Below are positions 12,891-20,560 of a DNA stretch of 30,018 bases, one piece after another. Numbering within the stretch: the stretch's first letter is position 1; the number at the start of each line of letters is the position of its first letter. The stretch is from DATIHK01 sp035480775 (GTDB taxonomy: Bacteria > Patescibacteriota > WWE3 > UBA101185 > UBA10185), in the NCBI GenBank assembly GCA_035480775.1, contig DATIHK010000047.1:1-30018 (forward strand), given 5' to 3'. A program made the position numbers and the translations under genes. The notes under the pieces are model-generated. The model was not told the origin of the DNA. It saw only the letters and a program-made list of their open reading frames with translations, and did not search any database.

Positions 12891-13631
12891 TTAAAATTCT
12901 GTCAAAACTAATGGACCATCTTTAGTAATCGCAACACTCGCTTCAAAAAGAGCAGATAAGCTACCATCGGCGGTGCGAATAGTCCAACCGTCAAAATCTA
13001 CAACTATTTCGGGATCGCCTTTTTCATAAAGCACTTCAATTGCTAAAACCATTCCTTCTTTTAGTAAAACTCCTTTGCCTGAAGAACCATAACCAGGAAC
13101 ATACGGATCTTCGTGTAATTCACGACCAACTCCATGACCTACTAGATCCCGCGAAACTGTATAGCCCGCATTTTCAACTTTTTTTTGAATCGCCGACGAA
13201 ATATCTCCCATATGATTTCCGACTTTGGCTTGAGCAATTGCCAAATCAAGTGCTAATCTTCCGGTATTTAAAAATTTTTGTTCTTTTGAAGAGTTAACTT
13301 CTACGGTGTAAGAAAGGTCGGTATGAAATCCTTTGTATAAAGCTCCAAGATCAATGCTAACTAAATCGCCAGATTTTATTTTATAGCCATTTGGCAAGCC
13401 GTGAACAATTCCATCATTAACGTTTATGCAGGTTGTAAATTTATAATCATCAACAGTTGTAAAAGATGGTTTGGCATTATTCTGGACTAGGATGTCGTGA
13501 GCAATGGTATCTAAAGCTAATAAAGTTACTCCAGGCTTAATAGCAGACAAAACTCCCCGTAAAGCCATGGTAGAAATTTTTCCGCCTTCGAGCATTACTT
13601 TTATTTCTTCTGGTGTTTTTAGTGTGGTCAT
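12891..13631 (-). CDS. map: Type I methionine aminopeptidase
   Basis: 246 residues. It removes the initiator Met from nascent proteins in the cytoplasm using two metal ions. The metal ligands are all present: D94 (SIDLG), D105 (FHTDLSY), H166 (GHGVG), E199 (AIEVL) and E230 (ALFEAS). The substrate His is H77 (IVHGLP). The residues after the last Glu are ASVAIT instead of the common HTVAIT. The ATG overlaps the adk stop by four bases (ATGA), so the two are translationally coupled. It is the last gene of the ribosomal run here; infA and the rpsM-rpsK-rpoA group do not follow. Confidence 0.95.
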   Translation of the reverse strand: MTTLKTPEEIKVMLEGGKISTMALRGVLSAIKPGVTLLALDTIAHDILVQNNAKPSFTTVDDYKFTTCINVNDGIVHGLPNGYKIKSGDLVSIDLGALYKGFHTDLSYTVEVNSSKEQKFLNTGRLALDLAIAQAKVGNHMGDISSAIQKKVENAGYTVSRDLVGHGVGRELHEDPYVPGYGSSGKGVLLKEGMVLAIEVLYEKGDPEIVVDFDGWTIRTADGSLSALFEASVAITKDGPLVLTEF

Positions 13632-14239
13632 TTTCCTAGTTCGGACAGAACTTTTTGCAATACTTCATCTGGAGGGCCTTCGGCGTTGATGCGTAATAAT
13701 ATTCCTTCGCGTTCAAAATATTTTATAGCTTCTTCTGTTCGATTTCTATAAAGTTCCAAACGAGTTTTCACTATGTCTTCGTGATCATCGGCTCTTTGAG
13801 TTAGTCTGCCTGGGCAATTCTTTAATTCATCGGCAGTCATTAAATAAATATTGTAATTTTTACCGTCGACATCACAAACTCTTCTACCGCTAATGCGTTT
13901 AAAAGTTGTGTCTTCTGAAACTTCTAACAAAACAACTTTGTCAAAACCAGGGTTAAAAAATTGCAGATCTGACATTTGGCGAACCCAACCGTCTAAAATA
14001 TAACCACTAGCATATTTATCTTTTTTTAGTTCTTGCTTTAAAACTTCGGCGACGTGCTCATTGGGAGCTAAATTGCCAGATGCCATAGCTTTATACATTT
14101 CGGCGTACCAAGGTGAGTTAGGAGTTAAATTGCGCAATAATTGCCCCGTAGATACTAGAGGAATTCTAAGCTCTTTACTAAGCATTTCTCCGATTGTTCC
14201 TTTTCCACAGGCAGGAGGACCCATCATTAATATCTTCAT
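13628..14239 (-). CDS. adk: Adenylate kinase
   Basis: 203 residues. It interconverts ATP + AMP and 2 ADP. The P-loop is GPPACGKGT (7-15). The AMP-binding segment is STGQLLRNL, and SGYILDGWVR contains the usual DG(F/W)PR-type site in the variant DGWVR. The LID begins GRRVCDVDG, with only two Cys (…VCDVDG, KNCPG), so a four-Cys zinc site is absent. QRADDHEDIVKTRLELY carries the C-terminal arginines. It overlaps the upstream YbaB gene and downstream map by four bases each, as expected for a coupled trio. Confidence 0.95.
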   Translation of the reverse strand: MKILMMGPPACGKGTIGEMLSKELRIPLVSTGQLLRNLTPNSPWYAEMYKAMASGNLAPNEHVAEVLKQELKKDKYASGYILDGWVRQMSDLQFFNPGFDKVVLLEVSEDTTFKRISGRRVCDVDGKNYNIYLMTADELKNCPGRLTQRADDHEDIVKTRLELYRNRTEEAIKYFEREGILLRINAEGPPDEVLQKVLSELGK

Positions 14240-14499
14240 AAACCGATGCCTAAATCGCTTAAGTGACTTCGAGATACTTTTTCGAGCTTTTTATCTACGT
14301 CTTTCATAGTGTCGTTTATTAAATCTTTGATTTCTTTGTTTTCAACTCCATTTATAACCAGTTTTTCGATATGCTTATCGCCACGAATTAAAACTACATT
14401 GTCGCGCTTTTCTCCGTTAACAAAAATTTGCTCAGCTTCTTTTTTGAGTTCGCCTTGAACTTTTCTTAAATTGTTTATGTCTTTTAATTTGTCGAACAT
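14236..14499 (-). CDS. YbaB/EbfC-family nucleoid-associated protein
   Basis: 87 residues, MFDKLKDINNLRKVQGELKK at the start, with helix-sheet-helix content and a Lys-rich C-terminal helix (LINDTMKDVDKKLEKVSR). This fits the YbaB/EbfC family of small DNA-binding dimers, though it is shorter than most (about 100-110) and matches only moderately. Its place between secY and adk is unusual: the family normally sits next to dnaX and recR. A perfect TATAAT (14506-14511) ends six bases before the ATG, so ybaB-adk-map may also be transcribed separately. Confidence 0.7.
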   Translation of the reverse strand: MFDKLKDINNLRKVQGELKKEAEQIFVNGEKRDNVVLIRGDKHIEKLVINGVENKEIKDLINDTMKDVDKKLEKVSRSHLSDLGIGL

Positions 14500-14505
14500 A
14501 CAGTC

Positions 14506-14511
14506 ATTATA
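14506..14511 (-). promoter_or_regulatory. Internal -10 element before ybaB-adk-map
   Basis: Perfect TATAAT on the minus strand with six bases to the ATG at 14499, the spacing of the leaderless starts elsewhere in the window. The -35 region is weak. Confidence 0.45.
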
Positions 14512-14523
14512 CTATCTAAATTG

Positions 14524-15786
14524 TTATTCTAAGAATGTGTAATAGTTTTTAGTAACCATTAAAGATTCTATTTGGCGAATCGTTTCGAGAACTACAGAAA
14601 CCACAATAAGCAAACTAGTTCCTCCAATCGAAAATGTCGAAACGCCTAAAGCCGATTGAATTATAAAGGGCAAAACTGCGATGGCTCCTAAAAATATTGC
14701 GCCTGGTAAAGTAATTTTATTTATAACTCCGCTTAAGTATTTGGTTGTAGAGCTACCTGGTCGAATTCCTGGAACAAATCCACCGCGTTTTTTAATATCG
14801 TCGGCAATTTTTTCTGGGTTAAATTGCACTGAAGTATAAAAATAAGTAAATCCTACAACTAATAAAAAGTAGACAACATTATATAAAGTAGAAGTATTGG
14901 TAAAGTTAGCTGTTAAGAATGATCCAGCATTTTGTAACGCCGCAACTTTTGAGGCTAGTAATGGTCCACTTATTAACGTCGGAACAAGCATTACCGAAAC
15001 TGCAAAAATAATGGGGATTACTCCGGCTTGGTTAATTTTTATTGGCAAGTAATTAGAAACTTTTTCGGTGCGGGTTCCGGTGTTTTTACGGCCATATTCT
15101 ACTTCGATATTGCGAGTTCCTTCGTTAACTAAAACGACTCCGGCGATAATAATTACAGACAAAACTAAAAATATGGCTACGTTAAATAAATTTTGAGAGC
15201 CCAGTGTGGAATAAAACTGAACTCCATATTGCGGCAAGCGACTAATAATTCCTGCAAAAATGATTAATGAAACGCCGTTGCCAACTCCGTACTCTGTTAC
15301 GAGTTCACCAATCCACATCAATAAAATTGTTCCTGCAGTCATAGTTAAAATTAAAACTACCAATTTTAATGGAATAAGCGCCGGCAAAATTCCTTGCTTG
15401 TTGAGTAAAAAATACATGCCATAAGATTGCAAAAGCGCTAGTGGAACTGTTAAAAGTCGGGTGTACATATTGATGCGCTCTTGCCCAGATTCACCTTCTT
15501 TTTGTAATTCTTCGAGCTGAGGAATAACAAACGTAAAAAGCTGCATAATAATAGAAGCGTTGATATATGGATTTAATCCCAGAGTCGCGATAGAAAAGTT
15601 CTGTAAACCTCCACCTGAAAATAAATTAAAAAGCCCAAATAAAGTATTACCTGATAAAAAATCTTTTATTCTGTGGGCGTCGACGCCTGGAATAGGAATA
15701 TTTGCTAAGAGTCTAAAGACAACAATAACAAAGAGAGTAAAAATGATTTTTTTTCGTAGTTCGGGATATTTAAAGATCTTGAACAT
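14524..15786 (-). CDS. secY: Protein translocase subunit SecY
   Basis: About 420 residues from ATG 15786 (MFKIFKYPELRKKIIFTLFV). Ten membrane helices; the family landmarks are IPIPGVDAHRIKDF, the plug region after it, ATLGLNPYINASIIMQL in helix 2 and KRGGFVPGIRPGSSTTKYL in the ribosome-facing loop. It forms the channel with SecE. The frame could extend 11 codons further, but those lie inside rplO and the chosen ATG has GAAGG upstream. It overlaps rplO by 17 bases. The usual neighbour adk follows after ybaB. Confidence 0.95.
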   Translation of the reverse strand: MFKIFKYPELRKKIIFTLFVIVVFRLLANIPIPGVDAHRIKDFLSGNTLFGLFNLFSGGGLQNFSIATLGLNPYINASIIMQLFTFVIPQLEELQKEGESGQERINMYTRLLTVPLALLQSYGMYFLLNKQGILPALIPLKLVVLILTMTAGTILLMWIGELVTEYGVGNGVSLIIFAGIISRLPQYGVQFYSTLGSQNLFNVAIFLVLSVIIIAGVVLVNEGTRNIEVEYGRKNTGTRTEKVSNYLPIKINQAGVIPIIFAVSVMLVPTLISGPLLASKVAALQNAGSFLTANFTNTSTLYNVVYFLLVVGFTYFYTSVQFNPEKIADDIKKRGGFVPGIRPGSSTTKYLSGVINKITLPGAIFLGAIAVLPFIIQSALGVSTFSIGGTSLLIVVSVVLETIRQIESLMVTKNYYTFLE

Positions 15787-16243
15787 TATCGCCTTCGCGC
15801 GGAGCGAAAGTGCTTCCACTCTTTTCTAGTTTTTCTTTGGCGGAAGCTGAGAGTAAAAACCCTTTCAAAGTTAATTTTTTCTTAAGTTCTCCGCTGCCTA
15901 ATATTTTAACACCGTTTCGTGGAAGTTTTCTGAGCAAGCGTTTTTCAACTAAAGTTTGTGGAGAAACTTCTTGACCTTCGTCAAATCTATTAAGAACAGA
16001 TAAATTTATAGTAAAAATTTGTTTGCCTCGTTTACTTTTAAATCTAGTCAAAATAGGAAATCTTTTGTGTAAAGGAACTTGTCCTCCTTCAAAACCAATT
16101 GGAATATTGTAACCAACTCTAGCTTTTTGACCTTTTTGTCCACGTCCTGAGGTATGCCAACCTTTACCACTTCCACCACCACGTCCGACTCTTTTGGCGG
16201 GTTTTTTATATCCTCTAAGTTTTATTAAGTTATTTAGTTCCAT
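15770..16243 (-). CDS. rplO: 50S ribosomal protein uL15
   Basis: 157 residues. Glycine-rich N-terminal tail (KRVGRGGGSGKGWHTSGRGQ, KGQKARVGYNIPIGFEGGQV) that threads into 23S rRNA, then the globular part (VNGVKILGSGELKK-type region RNGVKILGSGELKKKLTLKG). It overlaps rpsE by 14 bases, so no L30 (rpmD) gene exists between S5 and L15. Confidence 0.95.
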   Translation of the reverse strand: MELNNLIKLRGYKKPAKRVGRGGGSGKGWHTSGRGQKGQKARVGYNIPIGFEGGQVPLHKRFPILTRFKSKRGKQIFTINLSVLNRFDEGQEVSPQTLVEKRLLRKLPRNGVKILGSGELKKKLTLKGFLLSASAKEKLEKSGSTFAPREGDNVQDL

Positions 16244-16703
16244 TTGTCTTTCTTGGTACTTTTAATTTTTTTAAAGCTTCGATTGTGCAAATTACATTTG
16301 CAGCTTTGTTGTTTGAGCCAAGCATTTTTCCTGAAATATCTCGGATTCCTGCTAACTCAACTACAGCACGAACTGTTCCTCCGGCGATAATACCTGATCC
16401 TTTAGGAGCAGGCTTTAAATATACTTCTGACGCCTTAAATGTGGCACTTACCTCATGAGATATGGTGTTATTGTTCAAATTGACATCTATAAGGCTTCTA
16501 CGGGCCTTCTGGAGGGCTTTTTGAACCGCTGAAGCGTAGTCATTGGCTTTGCCTAAAGCTGAACCTACTCTGCCTCTTTTATTGCCAATTACCACTAAAG
16601 CTGTAAAACCCATCGAAGAACCTCCGGTAGTTTTTTTGGATACTCTTTTGACTTCTATTACTTTTTCTTCGTATTCTTTTGGTGCTTGATAGTTTGCTTC
16701 CAT
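16230..16703 (-). CDS. rpsE: 30S ribosomal protein uS5
   Basis: 157 residues. The double-stranded-RNA-binding N-domain reads VIEVKRVSKKTTGGSSMGFT then ALVVIGNKRGRVGSALGKAN; the C-domain has KPAPKGSGIIAGGTVRAVVE and DISGKMLGSNNKAANV, all standard for S5. It helps decoding fidelity at the 30S neck. It follows rplR by 13 bases; its 3' end overlaps the rplO start. Confidence 0.97.
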   Translation of the reverse strand: MEANYQAPKEYEEKVIEVKRVSKKTTGGSSMGFTALVVIGNKRGRVGSALGKANDYASAVQKALQKARRSLIDVNLNNNTISHEVSATFKASEVYLKPAPKGSGIIAGGTVRAVVELAGIRDISGKMLGSNNKAANVICTIEALKKLKVPRKTNGTK

Positions 16704-16716
16704 ATCTTCTTTCTGT

Positions 16717-17073
16717 TTAGAAAACTAAACCCCCTTCACGAGCGCCATCGGCTAAACTCTTAACTCTTCCGTGATATCTGTAACCATTTCTGTCGAAAAC
16801 TGCTTTTGATATTTTTTTGTCTTGAGCTTTTTTTGCGAGAGTTTTGCCAGTTTCAAATGCTGCTTCTGATTTTTTTGCTTTTTCGTGTAATTTTTTACTT
16901 TCTGCAAAAACGTCTACTAAAGTTACACCTTTAACGTCGTCAATTAATTGTGCATAAATGTATTTGTTAGATCTAAAGATAGATAATCTTGGCATATTTG
17001 CAGTTCCAGAGATGGTTTCTCTTATTTTTGCTTTTCGTCTATTTCTTTTGCTTGATAAAATTTGAGTTTTCAT
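16717..17073 (-). CDS. rplR: 50S ribosomal protein uL18
   Basis: 118 residues, normal length. Landmarks: basic N-terminus SSKRNRRKAKIRETISGTAN, PRLSIFRSNKYIYAQLIDD, and the C-terminal VFDRNGYRYHGRVKSLADGA with REGGLVF. It binds 5S rRNA with L5. Fifteen bases separate it from rplF. Confidence 0.97.
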   Translation of the reverse strand: MKTQILSSKRNRRKAKIRETISGTANMPRLSIFRSNKYIYAQLIDDVKGVTLVDVFAESKKLHEKAKKSEAAFETGKTLAKKAQDKKISKAVFDRNGYRYHGRVKSLADGAREGGLVF

Positions 17074-17088
17074 TTTATTTCCTTAAAC

Positions 17089-17628
17089 TTAGACCTTACC
17101 TGATTTTCCAACTTTGCGTCGAACAAATTCGCCTGCATATTTAATACCTTTACCTTTATATGGTTCTGGTTTGCGAAATGCTCTGATTTTTGCGGCAGTT
17201 TGGCCAACGAGTTGTTTATCAATTCCTTTGATTGTGACGTTTTGAGTATCGACAACTTCGAGTGTAATTCCTTCTGGAGCTGGAAATTCGACAGGATGTG
17301 AAAAACCAAGTGTTAGTGTAATGTTTTTGCCATTTTCTTTTGCACGATAACCTACTCCAATTAATTCGAGTTTCTTTTCAAATCCTTCGGTGACACCTTT
17401 TACCATATTTGCTAAAAGCGCTCTAGTTAATCCCCAATAAGCACTAGTGTTTTTTGATTCAACTTTAGTGGTTACTCGTAATTCTTGCCCTGAAACATTA
17501 GCTTCGACCTCAGGTCGTAAAGTCACACTAAGTTCACCTTTTGGCCCTTTAACTTTAACTACAGTATTTTCTACTGTTACTGTGACACCTTGCGGAATTG
17601 TAATTAACATTTTTCCGATTCTAGACAT
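17089..17628 (-). CDS. rplF: 50S ribosomal protein uL6
   Basis: 179 residues from ATG 17628 (MSRIGKMLITIPQGVTVTVE). A longer in-frame reading would run back through the rpsH stop region and is rejected because MSRIGK is the family start. Two L6 repeats; the C-terminal IRAFRKPEPYKGKGIKYAGE is diagnostic. Only one base separates it from rpsH. Confidence 0.97.
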   Translation of the reverse strand: MSRIGKMLITIPQGVTVTVENTVVKVKGPKGELSVTLRPEVEANVSGQELRVTTKVESKNTSAYWGLTRALLANMVKGVTEGFEKKLELIGVGYRAKENGKNITLTLGFSHPVEFPAPEGITLEVVDTQNVTIKGIDKQLVGQTAAKIRAFRKPEPYKGKGIKYAGEFVRRKVGKSGKV

Positions 17629-17629
17629 A

Positions 17630-18028
17630 TTAGTACACCATGCAAACAACTTCTCCACCTAATTTTCTTTTGCGAGCTTCGTTGTCAGCCATAATTCCAC
17701 GTGGAGTTGAGATCACTGAAAATCCATATCCTCCAACAACTCTTTTAATATCAACACTCTTTTTGTAAATTCTGCGACCCGGCTTAGAAACGCGACGTAA
17801 GTCGGTAACTTTTGGAGCTCCATTTTCGTAAGCTAAATCAATGTGTAACATTTTGTAAGCTTTACCTGCTTCTTTAAATGTCTTAACGCTATCGGCGAAT
17901 CCTTTTTCTTTGATAAGTTTAGCTATTTCTTCGCACTCTTTTGTATGCATAACTTCGACCGAGGTCTTTCCGGCCATCGCAGCATTTTTTATGGAACTCA
18001 ACATGCTCGAAATATTATCTGTTGTCAT
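17630..18028 (-). CDS. rpsH: 30S ribosomal protein uS8
   Basis: 132 residues: DNISSMLSSIKNAAMAGKTS at the N-terminus (usual form DpIadmLtriRNA), and VDIKRVVGGYGFSVISTPRG plus the MADNEARKRKLGGEVVCMVY end typical of S8. It binds helix 21 of 16S rRNA; in E. coli S8 represses the spc operon at the rplX/rplE junction, of interest given the hairpins beside rplE here. Confidence 0.97.
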   Translation of the reverse strand: MTTDNISSMLSSIKNAAMAGKTSVEVMHTKECEEIAKLIKEKGFADSVKTFKEAGKAYKMLHIDLAYENGAPKVTDLRRVSKPGRRIYKKSVDIKRVVGGYGFSVISTPRGIMADNEARKRKLGGEVVCMVY

Positions 18029-18029
18029 A

Positions 18030-18215
18030 TTACCAACTTGCCTTTCTTATTCCTGGAAGTTCTCCAAGATGTGCCATTTCTCTAAAACATTTTCTGCAAA
18101 TTTGAAATCTTCTCATAAAACCTCGGGGATTTCCACAGATTTTACAACGATGATATTCTCGTACTTTAAATTTTTGTTCTTTTTTTTGTTTTATTACTAA
18201 TGCTTTTTTAGCCAT
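18030..18215 (-). CDS. rpsN: 30S ribosomal protein uS14, zinc-binding type
   Basis: 61 residues, the short form with both zinc pairs: CKIC (24-27) and CRKC (39-42), followed by FREMAHLGELPGIRKASW. It sits in the usual place between L5 and S8. Its 5' side is a 75-base gap containing a hairpin, the rest of the operon being almost gapless. Confidence 0.97.
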   Translation of the reverse strand: MAKKALVIKQKKEQKFKVREYHRCKICGNPRGFMRRFQICRKCFREMAHLGELPGIRKASW

Positions 18216-18230
18216 ATATATTCTTCGAAA

Positions 18231-18283
18231 TTTTGTTCAAGACAGTTCCGCGCCCTACTGGTCTGCGGGTGTCTTTCACAAAA
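18231..18283 (-). promoter_or_regulatory. Hairpin between rplE and rpsN
   Basis: A nested stem in plus coordinates: TTTTGT (18231-18236) with ACAAAA (18278-18283), GACA (18241-18244) with TGTC (18270-18273), and CCGC (18248-18251) with GCGG (18265-18268), separated by small internal loops. No T-run follows, so it is not a terminator. It could be a processing or repressor site. Confidence 0.55.
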
Positions 18284-18290
18284 CTTCTCC

Positions 18291-18842
18291 TCATTTTCCT
18301 TCTCCCTTACTAAACGGCATACCTAGTGCTGCGAACAAAGCTCGATTTCTGTCGACATCGTTTGACGAAGTGACTATTGTAACTTGCAAACTTCTTATAC
18401 TCTTAACAACATTTGGGTTGATTTCCGGAAATATAACATGCTCGCGGATTCCTGTAGAGTAATTACCAGAATTATCAAACGAAGTTGTGCTCAATCCTCT
18501 AAAATCTCGAACTCTTGGTAAGACAATATTTATGAACTTATCTAAAAACGCCCACATTCTTTCACTTCGTAATGTTACCGTTAATCCAACAATATCGCCT
18601 TTTTTGATCTTAAATCCGGCTTCCGAAACTCTAGCTTTTCTAATGTAAGGTTTTTGACCGGTAAGCTCTGTTAGCTCGTCGGTAAAGGATTCTAGCAGAT
18701 CTTTATTGTCTTTAATAGCACCTATTCCTGTATTTATAGAAATCTTTTTTAAGCGTGGAACTTGCATAACGTTTTTTAAACCTAAGTCAGATTTAAGTTT
18801 TGGTGCTAACTCTTTTAAATATTTTTCGTGTAGTCGTTCCAT
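18291..18842 (-). CDS. rplE: 50S ribosomal protein uL5
   Basis: 183 residues. Family landmarks: VPRLKKISINTGIGAIKDNK, LTGQKPYIRKARVSEAGFKI with KKGDIVGLTVTLR, RVRDFRGLSTTSFDNSGNYS, and GIREHVIFPEI. It binds 5S rRNA with L18. It is the only gene of the cluster bracketed by GC-rich hairpins on both sides (18231-18283 and 18858-18906). Confidence 0.97.
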   Translation of the reverse strand: MERLHEKYLKELAPKLKSDLGLKNVMQVPRLKKISINTGIGAIKDNKDLLESFTDELTELTGQKPYIRKARVSEAGFKIKKGDIVGLTVTLRSERMWAFLDKFINIVLPRVRDFRGLSTTSFDNSGNYSTGIREHVIFPEINPNVVKSIRSLQVTIVTSSNDVDRNRALFAALGMPFSKGEGK

Positions 18843-18857
18843 ATAAAATTTGTGGCG

Positions 18858-18906
18858 GTTGTTAGAAAACAGTCCTCGCTTCTGCTGCGGGATGTTTTCT
18901 CACAAC
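18858..18906 (-). promoter_or_regulatory. Long hairpin between rplX and rplE
   Basis: In plus coordinates: GTTGT (18858-18862) with ACAAC (18902-18906), AGAAAACA (18864-18871) with TGTTTTCT (18893-18900), then TCC and CGC with GCG and GGA around a seven-base loop. About 19 base pairs in all, filling the gap from the rplX stop to the rplE leader. There is no terminal T-run. Confidence 0.7.
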
Positions 18907-18907
18907 A

Positions 18908-19264
18908 TCACTTCATTTTCCCCTTTGCCTTTTTTGCTTTAGGAGCTTGCTCCGCTAAACCAATTACTTCTCCTGATTCTTTTGAAATTCGATATTTTTT
19001 GTTGTCGACAATTCTGAAGCCGAGCTTTACTGGCTTACCAGATTTAGTATCGATATACATCACATTTGAAATTGCGATTGGTCTTTCGATACTAATAATT
19101 CCGCCTTCTTTTGACGCAGCTCCTGGTTTAACGTGTCTTTTTACTTTATTTACTCCTTCAACAAGAACACGACCTGTGTCAGTAAACACTCTTAATACCG
19201 TGCCTTCTTTGCCTTTGTCTTTTCCTGCTATTATTTTTACTTTATCTTTTGTATGTATTTTCAT
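18908..19264 (-). CDS. rplX: 50S ribosomal protein uL24
   Basis: 118 residues: KIHTKDKVKIIAGKDKGKEG is the KOW motif, then VLVEGVNKVKRHVKPGAASK and GGIISIERPIAISNVMYID. An Ala/Lys tail (EQAPKAKKAKGKMK) extends the end slightly. L24 starts 23S rRNA assembly. Two bases separate it from rplN. Confidence 0.97.
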   Translation of the reverse strand: MKIHTKDKVKIIAGKDKGKEGTVLRVFTDTGRVLVEGVNKVKRHVKPGAASKEGGIISIERPIAISNVMYIDTKSGKPVKLGFRIVDNKKYRISKESGEVIGLAEQAPKAKKAKGKMK

Positions 19265-19266
19265 CT

Positions 19267-19635
19267 TTACCAGACCTCTTTTGCTAACGAAACTATTTTT
19301 AAAAATCCTTTATCACGTAATTCACGAGCAACCGGACCAAAAACGCGTGTACCAATCATGTTGTTATCTTTATCAATTACAACTCCTGCATTGTCTGAAA
19401 ATCTAATATAACTTCCGTCTTTGCGGCGTTGTTCTTTTGTGCAGCGTACTATAACAGCTCTAGCAACAGAATGGTCTTTTACAGTTCCTGTTGAAGTAAC
19501 TCCATAAATAGAAACAGTTACCACATCGCCGATAAACGCAAATCTGCGCTTAGAACTTCCAGGAATACCAATTATCTTTAAAGTTTTGGCTCCTGAATTA
19601 TCTGCTGGTACTAATACTGTTCCTGTCTGAACCAT
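19267..19635 (-). CDS. rplN: 50S ribosomal protein uL14
   Basis: 122 residues from ATG 19635 (MVQTGTVLVPADNSGAKTLK), the standard length; a longer in-frame form would enter rpsQ. GGAGA lies upstream and the ATG shares one base with the rpsQ TAA, so translation is coupled. It ends VARELRDKGFLKIVSLAKEV, typical of L14. Confidence 0.97.
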   Translation of the reverse strand: MVQTGTVLVPADNSGAKTLKIIGIPGSSKRRFAFIGDVVTVSIYGVTSTGTVKDHSVARAVIVRCTKEQRRKDGSYIRFSDNAGVVIDKDNNMIGTRVFGPVARELRDKGFLKIVSLAKEVW

Positions 19636-19865
19636 TAGACTTTCTCCTTTACAATCCAATTTATTTCTTTGCTCAATGGACGTGTTTCTTCTATTACTAC
19701 TGTATCGTTTAACTTTGCATCTGTTTCGTTGCGAGCTTTAAATTTGCGGGTATTTTTGATTGTTTTTCCATACATTGGGTGTCTCTTTGGAAGCTCGACT
19801 GCCACAACTACAGCATTCTGCATTTTGGTAGAAACTATTTTTCCTGTAAATGTTTTTTTACTCAT
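19635..19865 (-). CDS. rpsQ: 30S ribosomal protein uS17
   Basis: 76 residues: KTFTGKIVSTKMQNAVVVAV, KRHPMYGKTIKNTRKFKARN, and the end VVIEETRPLSKEINWIVKEK are all S17 signatures. The start overlaps the rpmC end by eight bases. Confidence 0.96.
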   Translation of the reverse strand: MSKKTFTGKIVSTKMQNAVVVAVELPKRHPMYGKTIKNTRKFKARNETDAKLNDTVVIEETRPLSKEINWIVKEKV

Positions 19866-20079
19866 TTTTTCCTTTTTCCTCTGTTCCTTTCAAATATTTT
19901 CTTTCATTTAATACTGTACTAATTTTTGCGATCTGTTTTTTCATACCACCGGCTTTTTTTACATTTTTATCTTTACCTTTTAAAACTTCGTTTGCATATT
20001 TTTCAATATCTTTTTTTGTTGTTTTTAAAAGCTCTGTTAATTCTTCGACTGACTTGGTTCTTAATTCTGCAGCGGTCAT
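19858..20079 (-). CDS. rpmC: 50S ribosomal protein uL29
   Basis: 73 residues, two helices: MTAAELRTKSVEELTELLKT at the start and KKQIAKISTVLNERK as the conserved second helix. The Lys-rich middle (GKDKNVKKAGG) and tail (GTEEKGKNE) are less typical. One base separates it from rplP. Confidence 0.93.
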   Translation of the reverse strand: MTAAELRTKSVEELTELLKTTKKDIEKYANEVLKGKDKNVKKAGGMKKQIAKISTVLNERKYLKGTEEKGKNE

Positions 20080-20080
20080 T

Positions 20081-20494
20081 TTATAAATCCTCCTTGCGAA
20101 TAAAGCGTGTTCTTAATGGAAGTTTACTGGCGGCTTTTCTAAAAGCTTCTCTTGCTGTTTCTTCTGTAACACCTGCCATTTCAAAAATAATTGCACCTGG
20201 TTTCATAACTGCTGCATAATGATCGGCTGGAGCTTTTCCGGAACCCATACGAGTTTCATTTGGTTTTTTAGAAACTGCTTTGTCAGGAAATATTCTGATC
20301 CAAAGCTTACCGCCTCTTTTAGTTTCGTGTGAAATCGCTTTTCTTGCCGATTCGATTTGGCGAGAAGTTAAAAGTCCGCGATCATCACATTTTAATGCAT
20401 AATCACCGAACGAAACTTCAGCACCTCTGACGGCGATTCCTTTGTTGATTCCTCTTTGTTGTTTTCGATACTTAACTTTTTTTGGTAATAACAT
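20081..20494 (-). CDS. rplP: 50S ribosomal protein uL16
   Basis: 137 residues. Landmarks: MLLPKKVKYRKQQRGINKGI, GGKLWIRIFPDKAVSKKPNE and TRMGSGKAPADHYAAVMKPG, the loop that reaches toward the A site. Normal length. A 52-base gap with small hairpins separates it from rpsC. Confidence 0.97.
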   Translation of the reverse strand: MLLPKKVKYRKQQRGINKGIAVRGAEVSFGDYALKCDDRGLLTSRQIESARKAISHETKRGGKLWIRIFPDKAVSKKPNETRMGSGKAPADHYAAVMKPGAIIFEMAGVTEETAREAFRKAASKLPLRTRFIRKEDL

Positions 20495-20539
20495 ATTTAA
20501 ATCTCTTTCTCACCTATGTGAGCTAAATCTCCAAGCTCG

Positions 20540-20560
20540 AAAAAATTCACAGAATTTTTT
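20540..20560 (-). promoter_or_regulatory. AT hairpin enclosing the rpsC stop codon
   Basis: AAAAAATTC (20540-20548) and GAATTTTTT (20552-20560) are perfect complements around a three-base loop that includes part of the TGA. On the minus strand this resembles a weak AT-only terminator. Immediately after it, CTCAC/GTGAG (20509-20522) makes a second small stem. Confidence 0.35.
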
